Shown: positions 10,440 through 21,712, counted from the stretch's first letter. The stretch: DNA of 64,000 nucleotides from Brachycybe producta (GCA_036925085.1 JAUPFP010000005.1:1564001-1628000); one strand, 5' to 3'. Notes: generated by a model not told the origin, from the letters alone. A program made the numbers and translations.

Positions 10440-11788
10440 AGAGTACATAGCAAAATTACTTCGACAAATCTCCCCTAGCATCGTTTTTCTATTGAGCCCA
10501 TAGACCCGATGTTAACGAAGAAACGTTAGTTTTTAAAATACACATTCGCGGCAATATGTTTATTTTTTATATTTAAAGTAGTCCAATATTAAATTTTTAA
10601 CGTGCAGTGTGCACCTGATCTGATGTGCACATGATATATTGTAACAATGTAGAGCTCTTGTCACGGGGCTCAGGTTGTAGATTCTCCTAACTAGAGCGGA
10701 TACCGCTTTTCGTTAGGAGAGTTTGTTATACCACCTGAGTCCAATTGGTGCCGGAGTCGTTCTCCAAGATATTACGTAGGATTGTCGATGCTGGAAAAGA
10801 ATGGTTGATACAGGTGAGACGAATGCAGATTGACAATGTACTTATTTTATTATACTCAATCATTAAAACATAATAAAATAGAGAATAGTTTCAGTGTGGG
10901 GTGCTTTCGCCACTGGACCATTGAACGAGTTATTTCATTGTTTCAGTATCAGAGAATGGATTCAGAATTTACCGAAACATGGTCTTTTATACCTAGAGCC
11001 TGTGTACACCTTTTCAGGTGTACCCATACCCTAGGGACCATGCTTCGATGGGTATCCATCCGCTGATACCGGAACCAGGATGTATCTTACAGCTTTTGAG
11101 GTCTTCAAGAGGGAAGGAAGGGACGGAAATCCGTCCCTTAGATCTCCAGGGGCAGCCAGGTATGGGAAGGGCAGAAAGGAAAATACAGGGTGTTACAATA
11201 TGCTGATTGAGTGATGGAATGGCAAAACATTGGTAAGTGTTTTTCTATTTTTAAAAACTATTTCAGAATGGCGAATTTCTGACTCTGATGTTAAACTCCA
11301 TTGAGTACGCCCAAATAAGAGAAAAACATCCATTAAAATGCTGGTAAAAATACGTAAAAATATTTTTTTAAAAACCAGACAAAAATCAGCACGTGCGCCA
11401 ATGTGTTGGATTCACTGTAGTTTAATCTTGGTTTTTTAAAAATTATTTTTAGGTATTTTTATAAGCATTTTAATGGATGTTTTTTTCTTACGAGCGCGTA
11501 CTCAGTGGAGTTTAACATAAGAGTTAGAAATTCGCGATTTTGAAATAGTTTTAAAAATAGAACCGTAAATATCAATTTTTTGTCATTTTATCACTTGATC
11601 GGTATATATTTAAGATTCATATCGCACTTTGAAAACTTAATATTGGACAACTTTAAATATGAAAAATAAACATATTGCTGCGCCTGTGTTTTTTTTTTAA
11701 ATTAACATTTTTTTCTTTAACATTTGGTCTATGGGCTCAATAGAAAAACGATGCTAGCGCTCTTTGCTCTTTGTGATGTGTAGCATCT
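10440..11788. mobile_element. Family A palindromic MITE (copy 2), nested in family D
   Basis: The left arm (AGAGTACATAGCAAAATTACTTCG...GAGCCCATAGACC) and the right arm (GGTCTATGGGCTCAATAG...TGATGTGTAGCATC) are inverses over more than 100 bp. Past the right edge, TTTAATTATTAAAGA continues the family D sequence seen intact near 55670, so A entered D at a TTAA. The L1 solo LTR splits the left half. Confidence 0.78.
10640..11197. mobile_element. Solo LTR, family L1 (TSD ATAT)
   Basis: 558 bp beginning TGTAACAATGTAGAGC and ending GGGTGTTACA. The 4-bp target duplication ATAT is at 10636-10639 and 11198-11201. It is the deepest layer of a three-level nest (D contains A, A contains this LTR). Same family as 32973-33532 and 38144-38688. 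Conserved inner blocks include GATACCGCTTT and ACCAGGATGT. No internal retrotransposon sequence remains, so it probably arose by LTR-LTR recombination. Confidence 0.9.
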
Positions 11789-12955
11789 TTAATTATTAAA
11801 GATGAGACTTTTAAAATACTGTTAAGCTTTGTATCTACTTGTTGCGGTTTAGTGTACCGTATCACCGTTGTGTATCATACCCGTATCACCGTTGAGATCA
11901 CCGTATCACTGATACGAATACGGTGTACACGCTACTCAGTGTTTCTCGTATCATCAATGCGTTGCGTTTCAAAATGCACAATGCGAGATTGCAGACGTCC
12001 CCGTTTCATCTAGTTTCATTTCAACTGCCGAAATGAGCACACTGCAGCAAATAGCAGGAGCCGCATATATATTTTTATTCACTATTCGTTAATGAAAAAG
12101 AAGAAACGCAACGGAGTGACCGAGCGCGCTGCCCGTCACAACTTACTCCACCGCGTATCGTATCATTTCTTTGATGTGACGGGAAAAAAACCGACAAATG
12201 ACCGATCAAGTTTGTTGCGTTTTTTTGTATCTTATTTTCATACGAAACGATGTTACGATAGGCAGGATACGATATGCAGAAATGCAACGAGTGGATACCC
12301 GGCTTTAAACTACTTGAGGTGACCTTCTGTGTAAGTTCACTACTAAATTGTGTTTGGGGGATTGCCAACTCCTGCCCCATCTCCTAATTCCAGGGTGAAC
12401 TGACTGCATGTGTTCTTGGCTGGTGAAAGCTTGTGTGCCCAGTGCCCACCATTCTTTCTGTTTTATTCGTCCCTCTTGATCAATGACAGTGTAAGCACAT
12501 ATTGAAAGGGACACTTTCGCAGGTGATAATGACATGGTAAAATCCAGAAGGACGGAGAGAAACTGAGTATAGGTGTGGACACGAAACAATGTTGCGGGTC
12601 TGAATCGCGTCAGTTGCAATTCTGCCCCGTAACATTGTATCGGAGTAGCAGCCCCGCAGCTATGTATTGCAACAAAGAATTTCCAGGTGTGTTCTAGGCT
12701 TTAAGTTGGATTTTTTTTATATGACAATGTTTTCTTTTACAGAAAACGTAAATCCACTGTTTATATAGTGAAATTGTTCTTATTGTGTATTTTGTCTGCT
12801 TTTTGTGTGCATAATAATTTATTCTGTTTTTTTCCCCCCTCTGTTCTTCGTACCTTTCTTCGACTAACTCTTTAACTTTTATTTGTGCTATACATATTTT
12901 CGTTGCCTTTATCTCGCTTGTGTATTTGTCTATTGTGTGTACCAAATATTTACAG

Positions 12956-13261
12956 TGCCACCAAAGATATTGCCGTTTACGTTTCAAGACCAGTTGGTTC
13001 GCGAAGGTATGCGAGCTCGTCTTCAGTGTGCAGTCAGTGAAGGCGATTCACCGTTGTCCATAGAATGGTACAAAGACGGCCGTGCCTTATCTTCGAATGG
13101 TGGTAGCGCAGGGGACGTGGGCTTGACCATCCGAGGTTTAGACGAGTTTTCGAGCATTTTGACCATCAGGAGTGTTACTCCACAACATAACGGCAATTAC
13201 ACTTGTATAGCTTCAAACATTGCGGCAACGGTCAGTCTTACGGCCGAGTTATACATTAATG
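12956..13261 (+). CDS. Dscam: Dscam exon: Ig7, version a
   Basis: 102 codons form a whole Ig7: VPPKILPFTF start, LQC, IEWYKDGR, DEFSSILTI and HNGNYTCIASNIAA. The VPPKI.PF opening is the Ig7 hallmark. Acceptor TTTACAG, donor G|GTAGGA, phases 1 and 1. A second exon of the same type lies at 18259-18546. Since length and phase permit either one alone, the pair may be used alternatively, as Dscam2 Ig7 exons are in flies; both in tandem would give an extra Ig domain. RNA data would decide. Confidence 0.93.
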
Positions 13262-13863
13262 GTAGGAAGGCCAGTTAAAGCCAAAAGCATACCTATTCAG
13301 CTTTTATATTTTTATATCTATGCATTTTACATATATATATTTATAGTGACACATTTTATATATATATGACACTTTTTTGAATGCATTTTTTTAATATTTT
13401 TTCTTATTAACTCAACTATATTGGTATAAGAAGGTTTTTTTTTTATACAACAGCCATTTATGGGTGAAGTAATGAAGCACGAAGCTCCGAAGGACCTGAG
13501 AGCAAATTTGTATGACACAATAATGTCTCATTTTGCCTCATGATTTTTTTGTTTTTGTTTTTTTTGCACCATCTTCTTGACATTGTATTGTGATGTGGAT
13601 AATGTCATTCAGTATTACTGCACGAACGTCGTTTTCTTTTTTCGGAATGGGAAATCTTTAGTAACTCGTTAATTTACACGGTGTCACTAGTTTAGTCATG
13701 TTTGGGTTTGTTATAATGGTTACCCTGATATATGCAAATACATATTATATACTTAGAACATGTAGGTGAATAACCTCTAATTTAAAAGTTGGTTACAGAC
13801 GGTCATTTTTGGTTTGTCTATTGTTTGGGGGCAGCTCTTAATTTTTTACTCGCTTTTATTTAA

Positions 13864-15220
13864 GAGCCTAGATACAGCGTTTACTTCAAAACTTCTCCGA
13901 ATGTAGGCGCTGCAATCGTTTTTGATTGAAAAACGGTTTTTTAACGGTTTTTCTCCAGGTTTCAAGCAGTGGCGTAGCTAGGGAACCGCCAGACCCGCAA
14001 CTGCGGGGGGAGGGGGCGCAGGAGGTTTGGGGGCGCAAAAAACGAAATGAAAGTTGATGTATTTTCAAAAATAATTGAATAAATTAAGCAAGTGATTCCG
14101 AATCACTCGCTTAATTTATTCAGTTATTTTCGAAAATAAATCGAATTTCATTTCGTTTATTGTGCATAGGAATTTTTTTTAGGGGGTACTATTTTGATGA
14201 ACAGCGGAACGGTCCGAACAATGGTACGAACAGTCGGAAAAATAGTAGGAACAGTCCGAAGGTTTGGTTTAGTAAAATTAAGTTGTTGCAGGGGGTCTGG
14301 GTGGCGCAGACCCTGACTTCTTTTAAGAATTATTAAATCAAATTAATCCATTGTTCCGACTGTTCCCTAATTTGTTCAATGGGAGGAACGGTCGGAAAAA
14401 TGGACAAATTTGATTTAATAACCCTAAAACCCCTTGCAACAAGCTTCATTTTACTAAACCTAACCTTCCGACTGTTACTATTGATCCACCGTTCATCAAA
14501 ATAGCACATCCTCCCCTAGTATGAGGCGAAATGGAGGGGGACTTAAAGGGAGCGCAACGTTTTAAGCAGCCCGAAGGGGCGCAACCAAGCCTAGCTACAC
14601 CACTGGTTTCAAGTCACATAATAATAGAAAATTAATTTCGCGTGTTAAGCTTATAAAAAGAAAACATCGTGAAACCGATAGATAATGCACGTGCTAATTT
14701 TTATGTGATTGTTTTAAGTCGTTTTAATGGGAGTTCTTCAAATGTTTGGGTGACGGTTTTTTGGTCCTACGGGACTTAACATGGAGTTAAAAAAAAAGAT
14801 TGATTTTGAACCTTGTTTAAAAATTGAAAGACCTTTCAGAATTTCGAAAATAAGAAACATTGTGAAGACAATAAACACATGTAAGTATGCGCTAATTTTT
14901 TTGGTTGTTCTAAATTATTTTAATGAAAGTTCTTCTAACGTTTGTGGGACTGTGTTTTGCTCCTATGGGACTTAACATAGAGTTAAAAAATGTACGATTT
15001 TAAGCGTTATTAAAAATAGGACCTTTTCAAAATTTATGAAAAGGAAACAACGTGAAGCCAATACATGAAAGAATCTGTTTTGTTATTGTTCTAAATCGTT
15101 TTTAATGAGAATTTTTCAAATGTTTGTGGGACGGTTTTTGATCCAATGGGATTTAACATGGGGTTAAAAAACGAACGATTTTGAACCTTGTTTAAAAATA
15201 AATGGACCTTTTCAAAAATG
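13864..15220. mobile_element. Family B TTAA MITE (copy 1), split and partly tandem-duplicated
   Basis: Left end GAGCCTAGATACAGCG follows TTAA (13860-13863). A hAT-like foldback interrupts it at 13967-14605. Beyond, an approximately 170-bp unit containing TTTGTGGGACGG and GGACTTAACATGG recurs about three times (near 14740, 14940 and 15120). No right end was found, so it is truncated near 15220. Intact copies: 56193-56679 and 62205-62895. Confidence 0.68.
13967..14605. mobile_element. hAT foldback MITE with perfect 8-bp TSD
   Basis: Termini CAGTGGCGTAGCTAGGG and CCTAGCTACACCACTG, of the common hAT type, with perfect 8-bp target duplication GTTTCAAG (13959-13966 and 14606-14613). The intact family B copy near 62800 reads through the site uninterrupted. 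The interior is largely two inverted arms, including AAGCAAGTGATTCC/GAATCACTCGCTT and GTTTAGTAAAAT/ATTTTACTAAAC. No transposase gene. Confidence 0.92.
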
Positions 15221-16395
15221 ATATAAATCGAGCAGGTAAAGAACAATACTTTTTATTGCATTTTGCGCTTTACTTTATTTTAATTGAGCGATTGTGGGTT
15301 TCTTGCAGTTTTATGTAACACCATATAATAACATTCATTTATCTCGTTGTCGTTTGCTCAAAACAACAAGATAGTGGTGTATCTAGGCTCCCCCCTGAAA
15401 TTGAATTCGGGACAGAAAATTTTGTTATGGGCTGCCTTGCTACAAATCCAACACAACCGCTCATGAGATGCTCTGTTGTTACTTTTTTGCACAAGTAAAG
15501 ATACTGTAAATATTTAATGCGAATTTAATTTATTATTTTTGCACTTTCAATATGTACAATAAAGCACTTGCTGCTGAGTGACAACATCATTTACATGTAA
15601 TATCAACAATCAGGATGTTGCATTGATGTGACCTTTCTTAACCAGTAGATGACAAAGTGTCCTACTCAAGGTAGTATACTCAGTAAGGCCGGATTAAGGC
15701 TTGAGCATAGTGGGCAAATGTCAGGAGGCTATTGAAAAAAAAGTAGCATCTACTCCTACTTGCACGACATGTCCAAAGATTGTGTAGTCTGTCGTGTGTG
15801 AAAGTTATTTCTGCGTTTGTTCTGTTATTTAGTTGTTTAAGTGCCCTTAAGAGTTACGGACAATGTAGTGTAATTTATCTTTATAAAGCAATTTAAATGG
15901 TGCCTTGTTGAAATTATGAAGATCTCGTGGTATTCAAAAATTAAATATAATATTAATACTTTAATAGACCTATTTATGAACATTCCTGCTGAGATAACTT
16001 TATATATATATATATACTACATATATATATATATACACACACACACTGTATATTCTATAATAGAAATTCACCACAAGTCCATAAGCCCTAACCAATTTAT
16101 TGAGGGCATATGTTTTTTTTCCATGTTTTTAATCAGGCTCTGATACTCAGTCGACATGAACAAAATGTATAGCTGTGATATATTATGCCCAGGATTGGCA
16201 ATCCTAAATTGACCGTCTGAAACCAGTTTTATATTCTATGTAACAATCAACAGGCCGCTAAACTATTAAATATTGTGCCCACTCATTTTCTCCAAATGTC
16301 CCAGCTATTTTTAGAATCCTGTTACATGTTTATTTTAACATTATTTAGAGTATTCAAAGAGTTGTTTTAAAGTATGTAACAAGAAATGGGAATTT
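15221..16395. other. Intronic stretch with TA microsatellite
   Basis: Contains (TA)n/(CA)n at about 16000-16045 and a hAT-end-like GTGGTGTATCTAGGCTCCC at 15375. Otherwise nothing recognised. Confidence 0.55.
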
Positions 16396-17035
16396 ATGAC
16401 GGTGCCTGCATACCCGATTAGGAATTCCATTACCGTTTACCTTATAGCATTACGGGTTTTTCGGTAATGCAGCGTTACCGACACCGGTAATACCGGTGAA
16501 TTTCGGTAATAAAGCTAAAACAATTATATTCCATTTAAACAAAACACATAATCCATAAAGGAACACAAAATAAAGCATTCATTTCATCTCACAAACAGTT
16601 CTCCTATTTAATTCACTTTTTTTTAGATAAACCATTATTTTCTACGTGCGAGCGGTGGCTGTGGCTGTGTCTGTCAGACAGCACATTTTTTAGTGATTTT
16701 TTTTCACCATCGATTGCTTACTACCATGGAGCCGTACCGTTATATTCTCTCCAATTCTCTCCGTGAATTTGCACATACGCACAGCACAAGCGACAATATA
16801 TTGTATCTTGTATGTTAAATTTTAATTTAAAACTCAGTGATTCTTAAATATTATTGATCAATTCTTTTATCCAAATTAATATAAAACTTTTTTTTACCGA
16901 AAAACCGGTATTGAAAGATCAATTTACCGGTAATACTGATGTAACAAAATAAGACCGGTAATACCGATGTAACAAAATAAGACCGGTAATACCGGTTTAC
17001 CGGTAACGATAAAACCGGTAACCTATACCTGATAA
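16396..17035. mobile_element. ACCGGTAAT-rich repeat (copy 1), probable DNA transposon remnant
   Basis: Outer parts are built from TTACCGG/CCGGTAAT motifs in both orientations, enclosing a unique centre with GAGCGGTGGCTGTGGCTGTG and CAATTCTCTCC. A shortened reverse-orientation copy at about 42885-43165 shares both the motif-rich end and the centre (AGCCACTGCTCGC). Inverted ends suggest a DNA transposon; the target duplication was not resolved. Confidence 0.6.
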
Positions 17036-17107
17036 TATTTTCTAGTGTTCACTATTTTTTTCTTGAAAACCTACCTGAAAATCTACCATTTTTAAATATT
17101 ATAGAAA

Positions 17108-17330
17108 TATACTAGTTTGGTAATTCGTCATAAATGACGGAAGCAAAATTCTTGTTTAATATGAGTTCTTGTATCAGGAGAGCGCAACATAAAGTTGACC
17201 ATGAGATAAAACCGGTTCATTTAAATTTAAATAAATTCCGATCTGCTTAAACGTTTTTATTTTTGTTTGTGCAGCGTTATACACATACAGACAGACAAAA
17301 CTTAATATATATATATAAAATAAGTGGCAG
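17108..17330 (+). repeat. Family H repeat (copy 3, short)
   Basis: Starts ACTAGTTTGGTAATTCGTCATAAATGACGG and runs to a TATATATATA tract, like the copies at 2236-2610 (+) and 33540-34110 (-). Shared features are CGTCATAAATGACGG, the GAGCAAAATTC block, GTTGACC, and a closing TA-rich run. The superfamily is unknown. Confidence 0.6.
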
Positions 17331-18258
17331 TAATTCGCATTGAGGCTGCACCATAACGTGGGGCCGATTCTATACTACTTTTTGTTTTTAAATACATCCA
17401 ATCGCATAGATTATGACAATGGCAGACAGATACCAAAATAATGTATGATCTGTTTGTGAAGAAAAGAGAAACCGGGTATGTTTATCGTGTACTAATACAA
17501 TTCGAACAATTTTGACACTTGAATACGTAATGTAGTTGGAGCTTGAAGGGTTCATACATTAGAATTCAACCATCGTGACAACTTTAAAAATAACTTGTTC
17601 ATGTAACTAGTTTAAAACACTACTACTAGTAATTTCAAACATGTTTTGAAATTGACGTAATTTATTAAAAAAAGGCTTCAACTTGTTTTACATCAAGATG
17701 AAAAATAAATAAATATAATAAATTAATGCAACGATTTTCGCCAGTTATAATTAGTTGTAATTTCACAGACATATTCTCACATATATACATTTAATTGCAT
17801 CTTGAAAATAGACATACTGACGGGAAAAACAAAAATTATGTAACTGATGGAATTAGCATATATATACCTTTTCTTCCATTTGGAAACTGCACAATTTTAA
17901 TACAATTTTTAATTATTTGTCTTTGTGTTGTTGACGTCAGTTCTAAAAAAAACTATGTCTTAATTTAATGTTTGTCTCTTGTGTCTAATTGCACGTTTTG
18001 TATTTGTAGTCTTATTCTGTGTCGTGTTTTCTTGTACGTGTGGATACGTTTTTTTATTACATTTTATATGTTTTGTACGTTTTCTTTTAATAATTTTTTT
18101 CTAAAAAATCTAAAGAAGGTAAGAGGTCAAAGTTTATTTATTGCATATGCTTTACACATCTGTTATGCAGTTTTATATATATATTTTTGTCCTGTTTATT
18201 GATATTTTGTTTTATTTTGTTTGTTTTTTTAAACTTTTTATTACAATTTGTTTTGCAG
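17331..18258. other. Intron upstream of Ig7 version b, nothing recognised
   Basis: AT-rich, ending in a long T-rich run before the acceptor. No further Ig7-like exon was seen. Confidence 0.55.
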
Positions 18259-18546
18259 TTGCTCCGAAGATTATACCATTTTCGTTCCAAGGTGGACATT
18301 TGTTTGAAGGTGTTTTGGCACGTGTGTCATGTGTTGTGTTTCAAGGCGATCTTCCTTTAACCATAACATGGACCAAAGATGGTCATCAAATCCCCAGAGA
18401 CTCTGGCATTAATATTCATATTTTTGACGAGTACTCAAGTATTCTTACGATTGGTGAAGTTACTCCCAAACATAGCGGTAATTATACGTGTTCAGCGTAC
18501 AATCATGCTGCTGTGGCTACTCACACTGCTGAATTAATCGTTAATG
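18259..18546 (+). CDS. Dscam: Dscam exon: Ig7, version b
   Basis: 96 codons form a second complete Ig7: VAPKIIPFSFQG, VSC, ITWTKDGH, DEYSSILTI and HSGNYTCSAYNHAA. It aligns with version a along its whole length but is clearly diverged, so this is not a recent duplicate. Acceptor TTTTGCAG, donor G|GTAAAA, phases 1 and 1. It sits 60 bp upstream of the Ig8 exon and 5 kb downstream of version a. Confidence 0.93.
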
Positions 18547-18606
18547 GTAAAATTATAATTAAAAATAACCAAGTTTAAATAATTTGTTAACAAGTATTTT
18601 TTTTAG

Positions 18607-18726
18607 TTCCTCCTCGATGGAAAATAAAACCACAGGATGCCACTATTGCTGTCGGAGAAAGTGCGTTTCTCAATTGTCAGGCCGAGGGATTCCCTGAGCC
18701 AAATATATCGTGGATGTGGTCGAACG
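18607..18726 (+). CDS. Dscam: Dscam exon: Ig8, N-terminal half
   Basis: 40 codons: VPPRWKIKP opening (Dscam Ig8 starts VPPRW or VPPKW), LNCQAEGFPEPNISW with first cysteine and core tryptophan. Acceptor TTTTTTAG, donor G|GTAGGC, phases 1 and 1. The 60-bp intron before it is one of the shortest in the gene. The domain continues at 22175. Confidence 0.93.
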
Positions 18727-18789
18727 GTAGGCAACTATTAACTGGATCGTTATGTTGTGATGATTTATTTCGACTATGATAGTCAAATA

Positions 18790-19590
18790 TATTGAATTCA
18801 ATTTAATATAAATCAATACACCTGCAATCAGCTTAAAAGCATGTGGCAGGAGGAATTGCTCCCGATCACAAATGTTTGTCATTCAAGTAAAACAAGGGAA
18901 AATTCGGGAAAAAAGACCAAAAATATGCATCACTTCTAGCCATTAATTCTTTTCGTCTCTGAATGCCCGTGTCGTCGCTTACGAGGATGTATATTTAATA
19001 AGTCATTAAGTAGGGCAATATTATCATCTGACAGAAAACGTCTGAAAAGGGCAAGGCTTTGGTCATTTCTTTGGCCCCCATTTTAGTTTCTGATTCATAG
19101 AAGATACACTGTCAGTGTACACGTATCTTCCTTTCACAAATCTTGCAGCCCTACGCTGTACCATTTCTATTTTGTTTTTTCAGTTACTTCTAAATGGGCT
19201 CCAAATTGGGGAACACTATTCTAATATAGTTCTGACTAAGGTAAAATAACAGACCTCTTTTTCATTTTCTTTACAATGTTTATGGGTGCATTGGAGAAAA
19301 CACAACCTGTGGTTAGCTTTACTGACTGCATTGGTTATGTATTCTTTCTAAAGCATGTCGTTTGATAAGGTTAAGCTAAGATATTTGAATTTATCAACAT
19401 GAGTTAGCTGAACATCTCCCATTGTGTAAGCTGCCCTGCAAGGTTCCCGCTTTCGAGAGACTCGCATAACGTTGCATTTAGTCAAGTTTAGTTGTAGGTG
19501 CCACACAGAGCACCTCTCTTCAACACTGATAAGGTCCCTTTGGAGGATTTCAATGTCCTCAATGCCCATAATCCTTCTGTGGTGATCAGC
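18790..19590 (-). mobile_element. LINE 3' fragment (family LB)
   Basis: Read on the - strand, it encodes the region after the RT active site of a CR1/Jockey-type LINE: a WHLQLNLTKCNVMRVSRKR block followed by HVDKFKYLSLTLSNDML. Downstream it shares a 3' untranslated end (TTTTAAGCTGATTGCA) with the copies at 21300-21575 and 45040-45615. Frames are broken and the 5' part is missing. Confidence 0.75.
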
Positions 19591-19827
19591 AGTTATTCAT
19601 TTTCTCCTTTAAAACCATTTTCAGTAACTTAGTGCATGACCGTGCATGTTTACAACTGTGCACACATTATTTAGTGTAAATATTGTTGTCTTAACTTAGT
19701 TTTATCTGTGTTATGATTATCTTGTTTAAATTGTTTTTGACAATGTGTTTTCTGGTTGTGTATCATTTCATGTACTTTGCAGTTCATTATCATGTACCAA
19801 TTTTTTTATACTGCATATATAAAGCAT

Positions 19828-19945
19828 CCGCGTTCACCAATACAGTAATGGTCAATAACCCAAGCCTCCGCGTTCACCACTACAGTAATGGTCAATAGCC
19901 CAAGCCTCCACGTTCACCACTATAGTAGTGGTCAATAACCCTCTA
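19828..19945. repeat. 40-bp minisatellite
   Basis: Nearly three copies of a 40-bp unit starting GCGTTCACCACTACAGTAAT and ending CCCAAGCCTCC. They differ at a few positions. The third unit is cut short. Confidence 0.85.
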
Positions 19946-20115
19946 TGTTCCTATGTATCCTTCCAGCCTTCTCTTTGCAAAGGTTGTGCTCAGAGCAAAT
20001 TTGGGGTGCCTTCAGCAGCTCCTATCAATGGGGACAGTTTTTGTCTTGCTAGTCGTCTAACTGTCATGTTGAACCCCAGTGTTCCTCTGGATCATAAACA
20101 GGCACTTGGTCATTT

Positions 20116-20191
20116 GGACCAGTTTCCAAAGTAAATCAGTGCCTCTGGGTTTGATAACCCAGAGGCACTGATTTATTTTGGGAACTGGTCC
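20116..20191. repeat. Long hairpin, arms about 35 nt, TGAT loop
   Basis: The left arm runs GGACCAGTTTCC...GCCTCTGGGTT and the right arm is its inverse, AACCCAGAGGC...GGAACTGGTCC, separated by the 4-nt loop TGAT. A second hairpin follows at 20199-20236 (CACAATTTTTACATCT/AAGATGTAAAATTTGTG). Both are in the Ig8 intron. They may be foldback transposon debris; no TIR or target duplication was found. Confidence 0.8.
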
Positions 20192-20589
20192 AAAAACCCA
20201 CAATTTTTACATCTTCATAAGATGTAAAATTTGTGATTTTTAAACAGCTTGTCAAGTTCTAGCAGCAGTAACAGTGTCCGCAGTTTACACAGTCCGCGGT
20301 TTTACACATCAACCGTTAAATGACAGTATACCATGTTATGTCCTATTCCATCAATGAACTTTCGAACGACTCCACTGTCAAATTTCGTTTTGGTGACTTA
20401 ACACAGTTTACCTCTGAGGCTCTTAATAGATTACTATTACTATTATATCTTATAATTTATATCTTTAATGATTTTTCCACCAGGCAATTGGAGATACTTC
20501 CTCAAGTATATCTTCCAAAAAAAATAATGCATTAATGAAAGGACTATAGACATAGAGAAAAATGCCGGGAACTGTTTTATTTTTATTGT

Positions 20590-20900
20590 ATATACTAGCT
20601 TTTATACTCGGCTTCGCCCGGGTTTTAAAATCTGAAATTAATTTCTCTGAAAAAGATCAAAGAATATTGGTGCTAAGACACGGCAACTGTGACAAAAAAC
20701 CGCACCCCTTTCACAGCCAACCAAAAAAATTATGCTGCTTTATATACACTTCTGCAGGTTCCTAAAATTCCGCACCTCTTCAAAAATACATTATTTATGT
20801 GTTGGTATGGAATTCCGCAGAGGTGCATTGCCTATCTTAAGGCATTGAAACTATTTTCCCCGTTTCAGGTCCCCTTTTTAAAAATAAAACGGTTTGCCTA
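20590..20900. repeat. Repeat with ACTAGCTTTTATACTCGGCTTCGCCCG motif
   Basis: The words ACTAGCTTTTATACTCGG and GGCTTCGCCCGGGTTTT mark a dispersed repeat type widespread in arthropods. Its last part (TTTCAGGTCCCCTTTTTAAA) also flanks the inverted copy at 52490-52560. Confidence 0.5.
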
Positions 20901-20901
20901 T

Positions 20902-21712
20902 TAGGGATGGCCATCGATATATCGATATTTCGATGTCGATATTTGATATTGAACCGTCGTTAGTGACCGATGTCAATATCGATATTTAGCTTGCGAGGTC
21001 CCATCCTTATTGCTTATATATGAAGATGCGCACCACGTGTAAAACACGGGAAGGGAATGCGAGCTGAAAATAGTTGCATTAAATTGGAAATTCTGGAAAG
21101 AATAAGCTGTGCAAATTTCATGACGCCAGCCCTCACCGTTGAAAAGCCTTTGATGTGCAAAGAAATATCGACTTAGTTTTATATATATTATCATTTTAAA
21201 TGTTTAAATAAATGTGAATATTTTTTTTTCTAAATCATTTGATTTATTTAAAAAAAAGCATTTGATTTAAATCAATGTGATTTAAACCACTGCCACCCTG
21301 TACCTTAATAAATATACATCCTCATAAGAAATGACATGGACATTTAAAGACTTTAAAAGAATTAATAGCTAGAACTGGTGCATATATTTGGTCTTTTCCC
21401 CCCGAATGTTATTAGACTATGTTATTTGCTTCCAGTTGATAGTTCTTTGTTAGGACGATTTCAATTTAACAATGATGTCTTGTTTTACGTGAATGACAAT
21501 CGTTTGTGATCGAGAGCAATCCCGCCTGCCACATGGCTTTTAAGCTGATTGCACTGATTGCACTGAGTTGAATTGAATTGAATTTTGATTTATTTTTATC
21601 CGATGATTCTTTCGATTTTTATTTAATATTTTCAATACATCATGAAATACTGATGTTTTTAAATATCAGAATAATTTCGATTTTTTTTTCAAAATATCTC
21701 CCATCTCTAGTT
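20902..21712. mobile_element. ATCGAT-rich hAT-like element (family F) with LINE insert
   Basis: Starts TAGGGATGGCCATCGATATATCGATA; a plausible right end is CCCATCTCTA at 21712, making it resemble family G termini. An LB LINE 3' end (21300-21575) lies inside. The left 300 bp recurs inverted at 52160-52485. Flanks TTGCCTAT and GTTAGCAA do not match, so the right boundary is tentative. Confidence 0.5.
21300..21575 (+). mobile_element. LINE 3' end fragment (family LB)
   Basis: Matches 45385-45615 at AATATACATCCTC, AAAGAATTAATAGCTAGAAC and GCCACATGGCTTTTAAGC. It ends in GAATTGAATTGAATT short repeats, as the 3' ends of CR1-like LINEs often do. Only the last few codons and the 3' UTR survive. Confidence 0.75.

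Larger units (their letters stand above)
10197..12700. mobile_element. TTAA-flanked MITE, family D (copy 1), split by nested insertions
   Basis: Left end GGGTAGTACACACC after TTAA (10193-10196); right end GTGTGTTCTAGGC before TTTAAG (TTAA 12701-12704). The arms carry ACAATGTTGCGGG and its inverse. The intact comparison copy is 55421-56188. Here the element is interrupted by family A (about 10440-11788), itself interrupted by an L1 solo LTR (10640-11197). The stretch 11850-12300, rich in GTATCACCGTT/GATACGG motifs, has no counterpart in the other copy and may be a further insertion. Confidence 0.75.

Noticed and set aside
12092..12380. Overlapping basic ORFs on both strands
   Set aside because: Within repeat debris of family D; no domain, no splice context.
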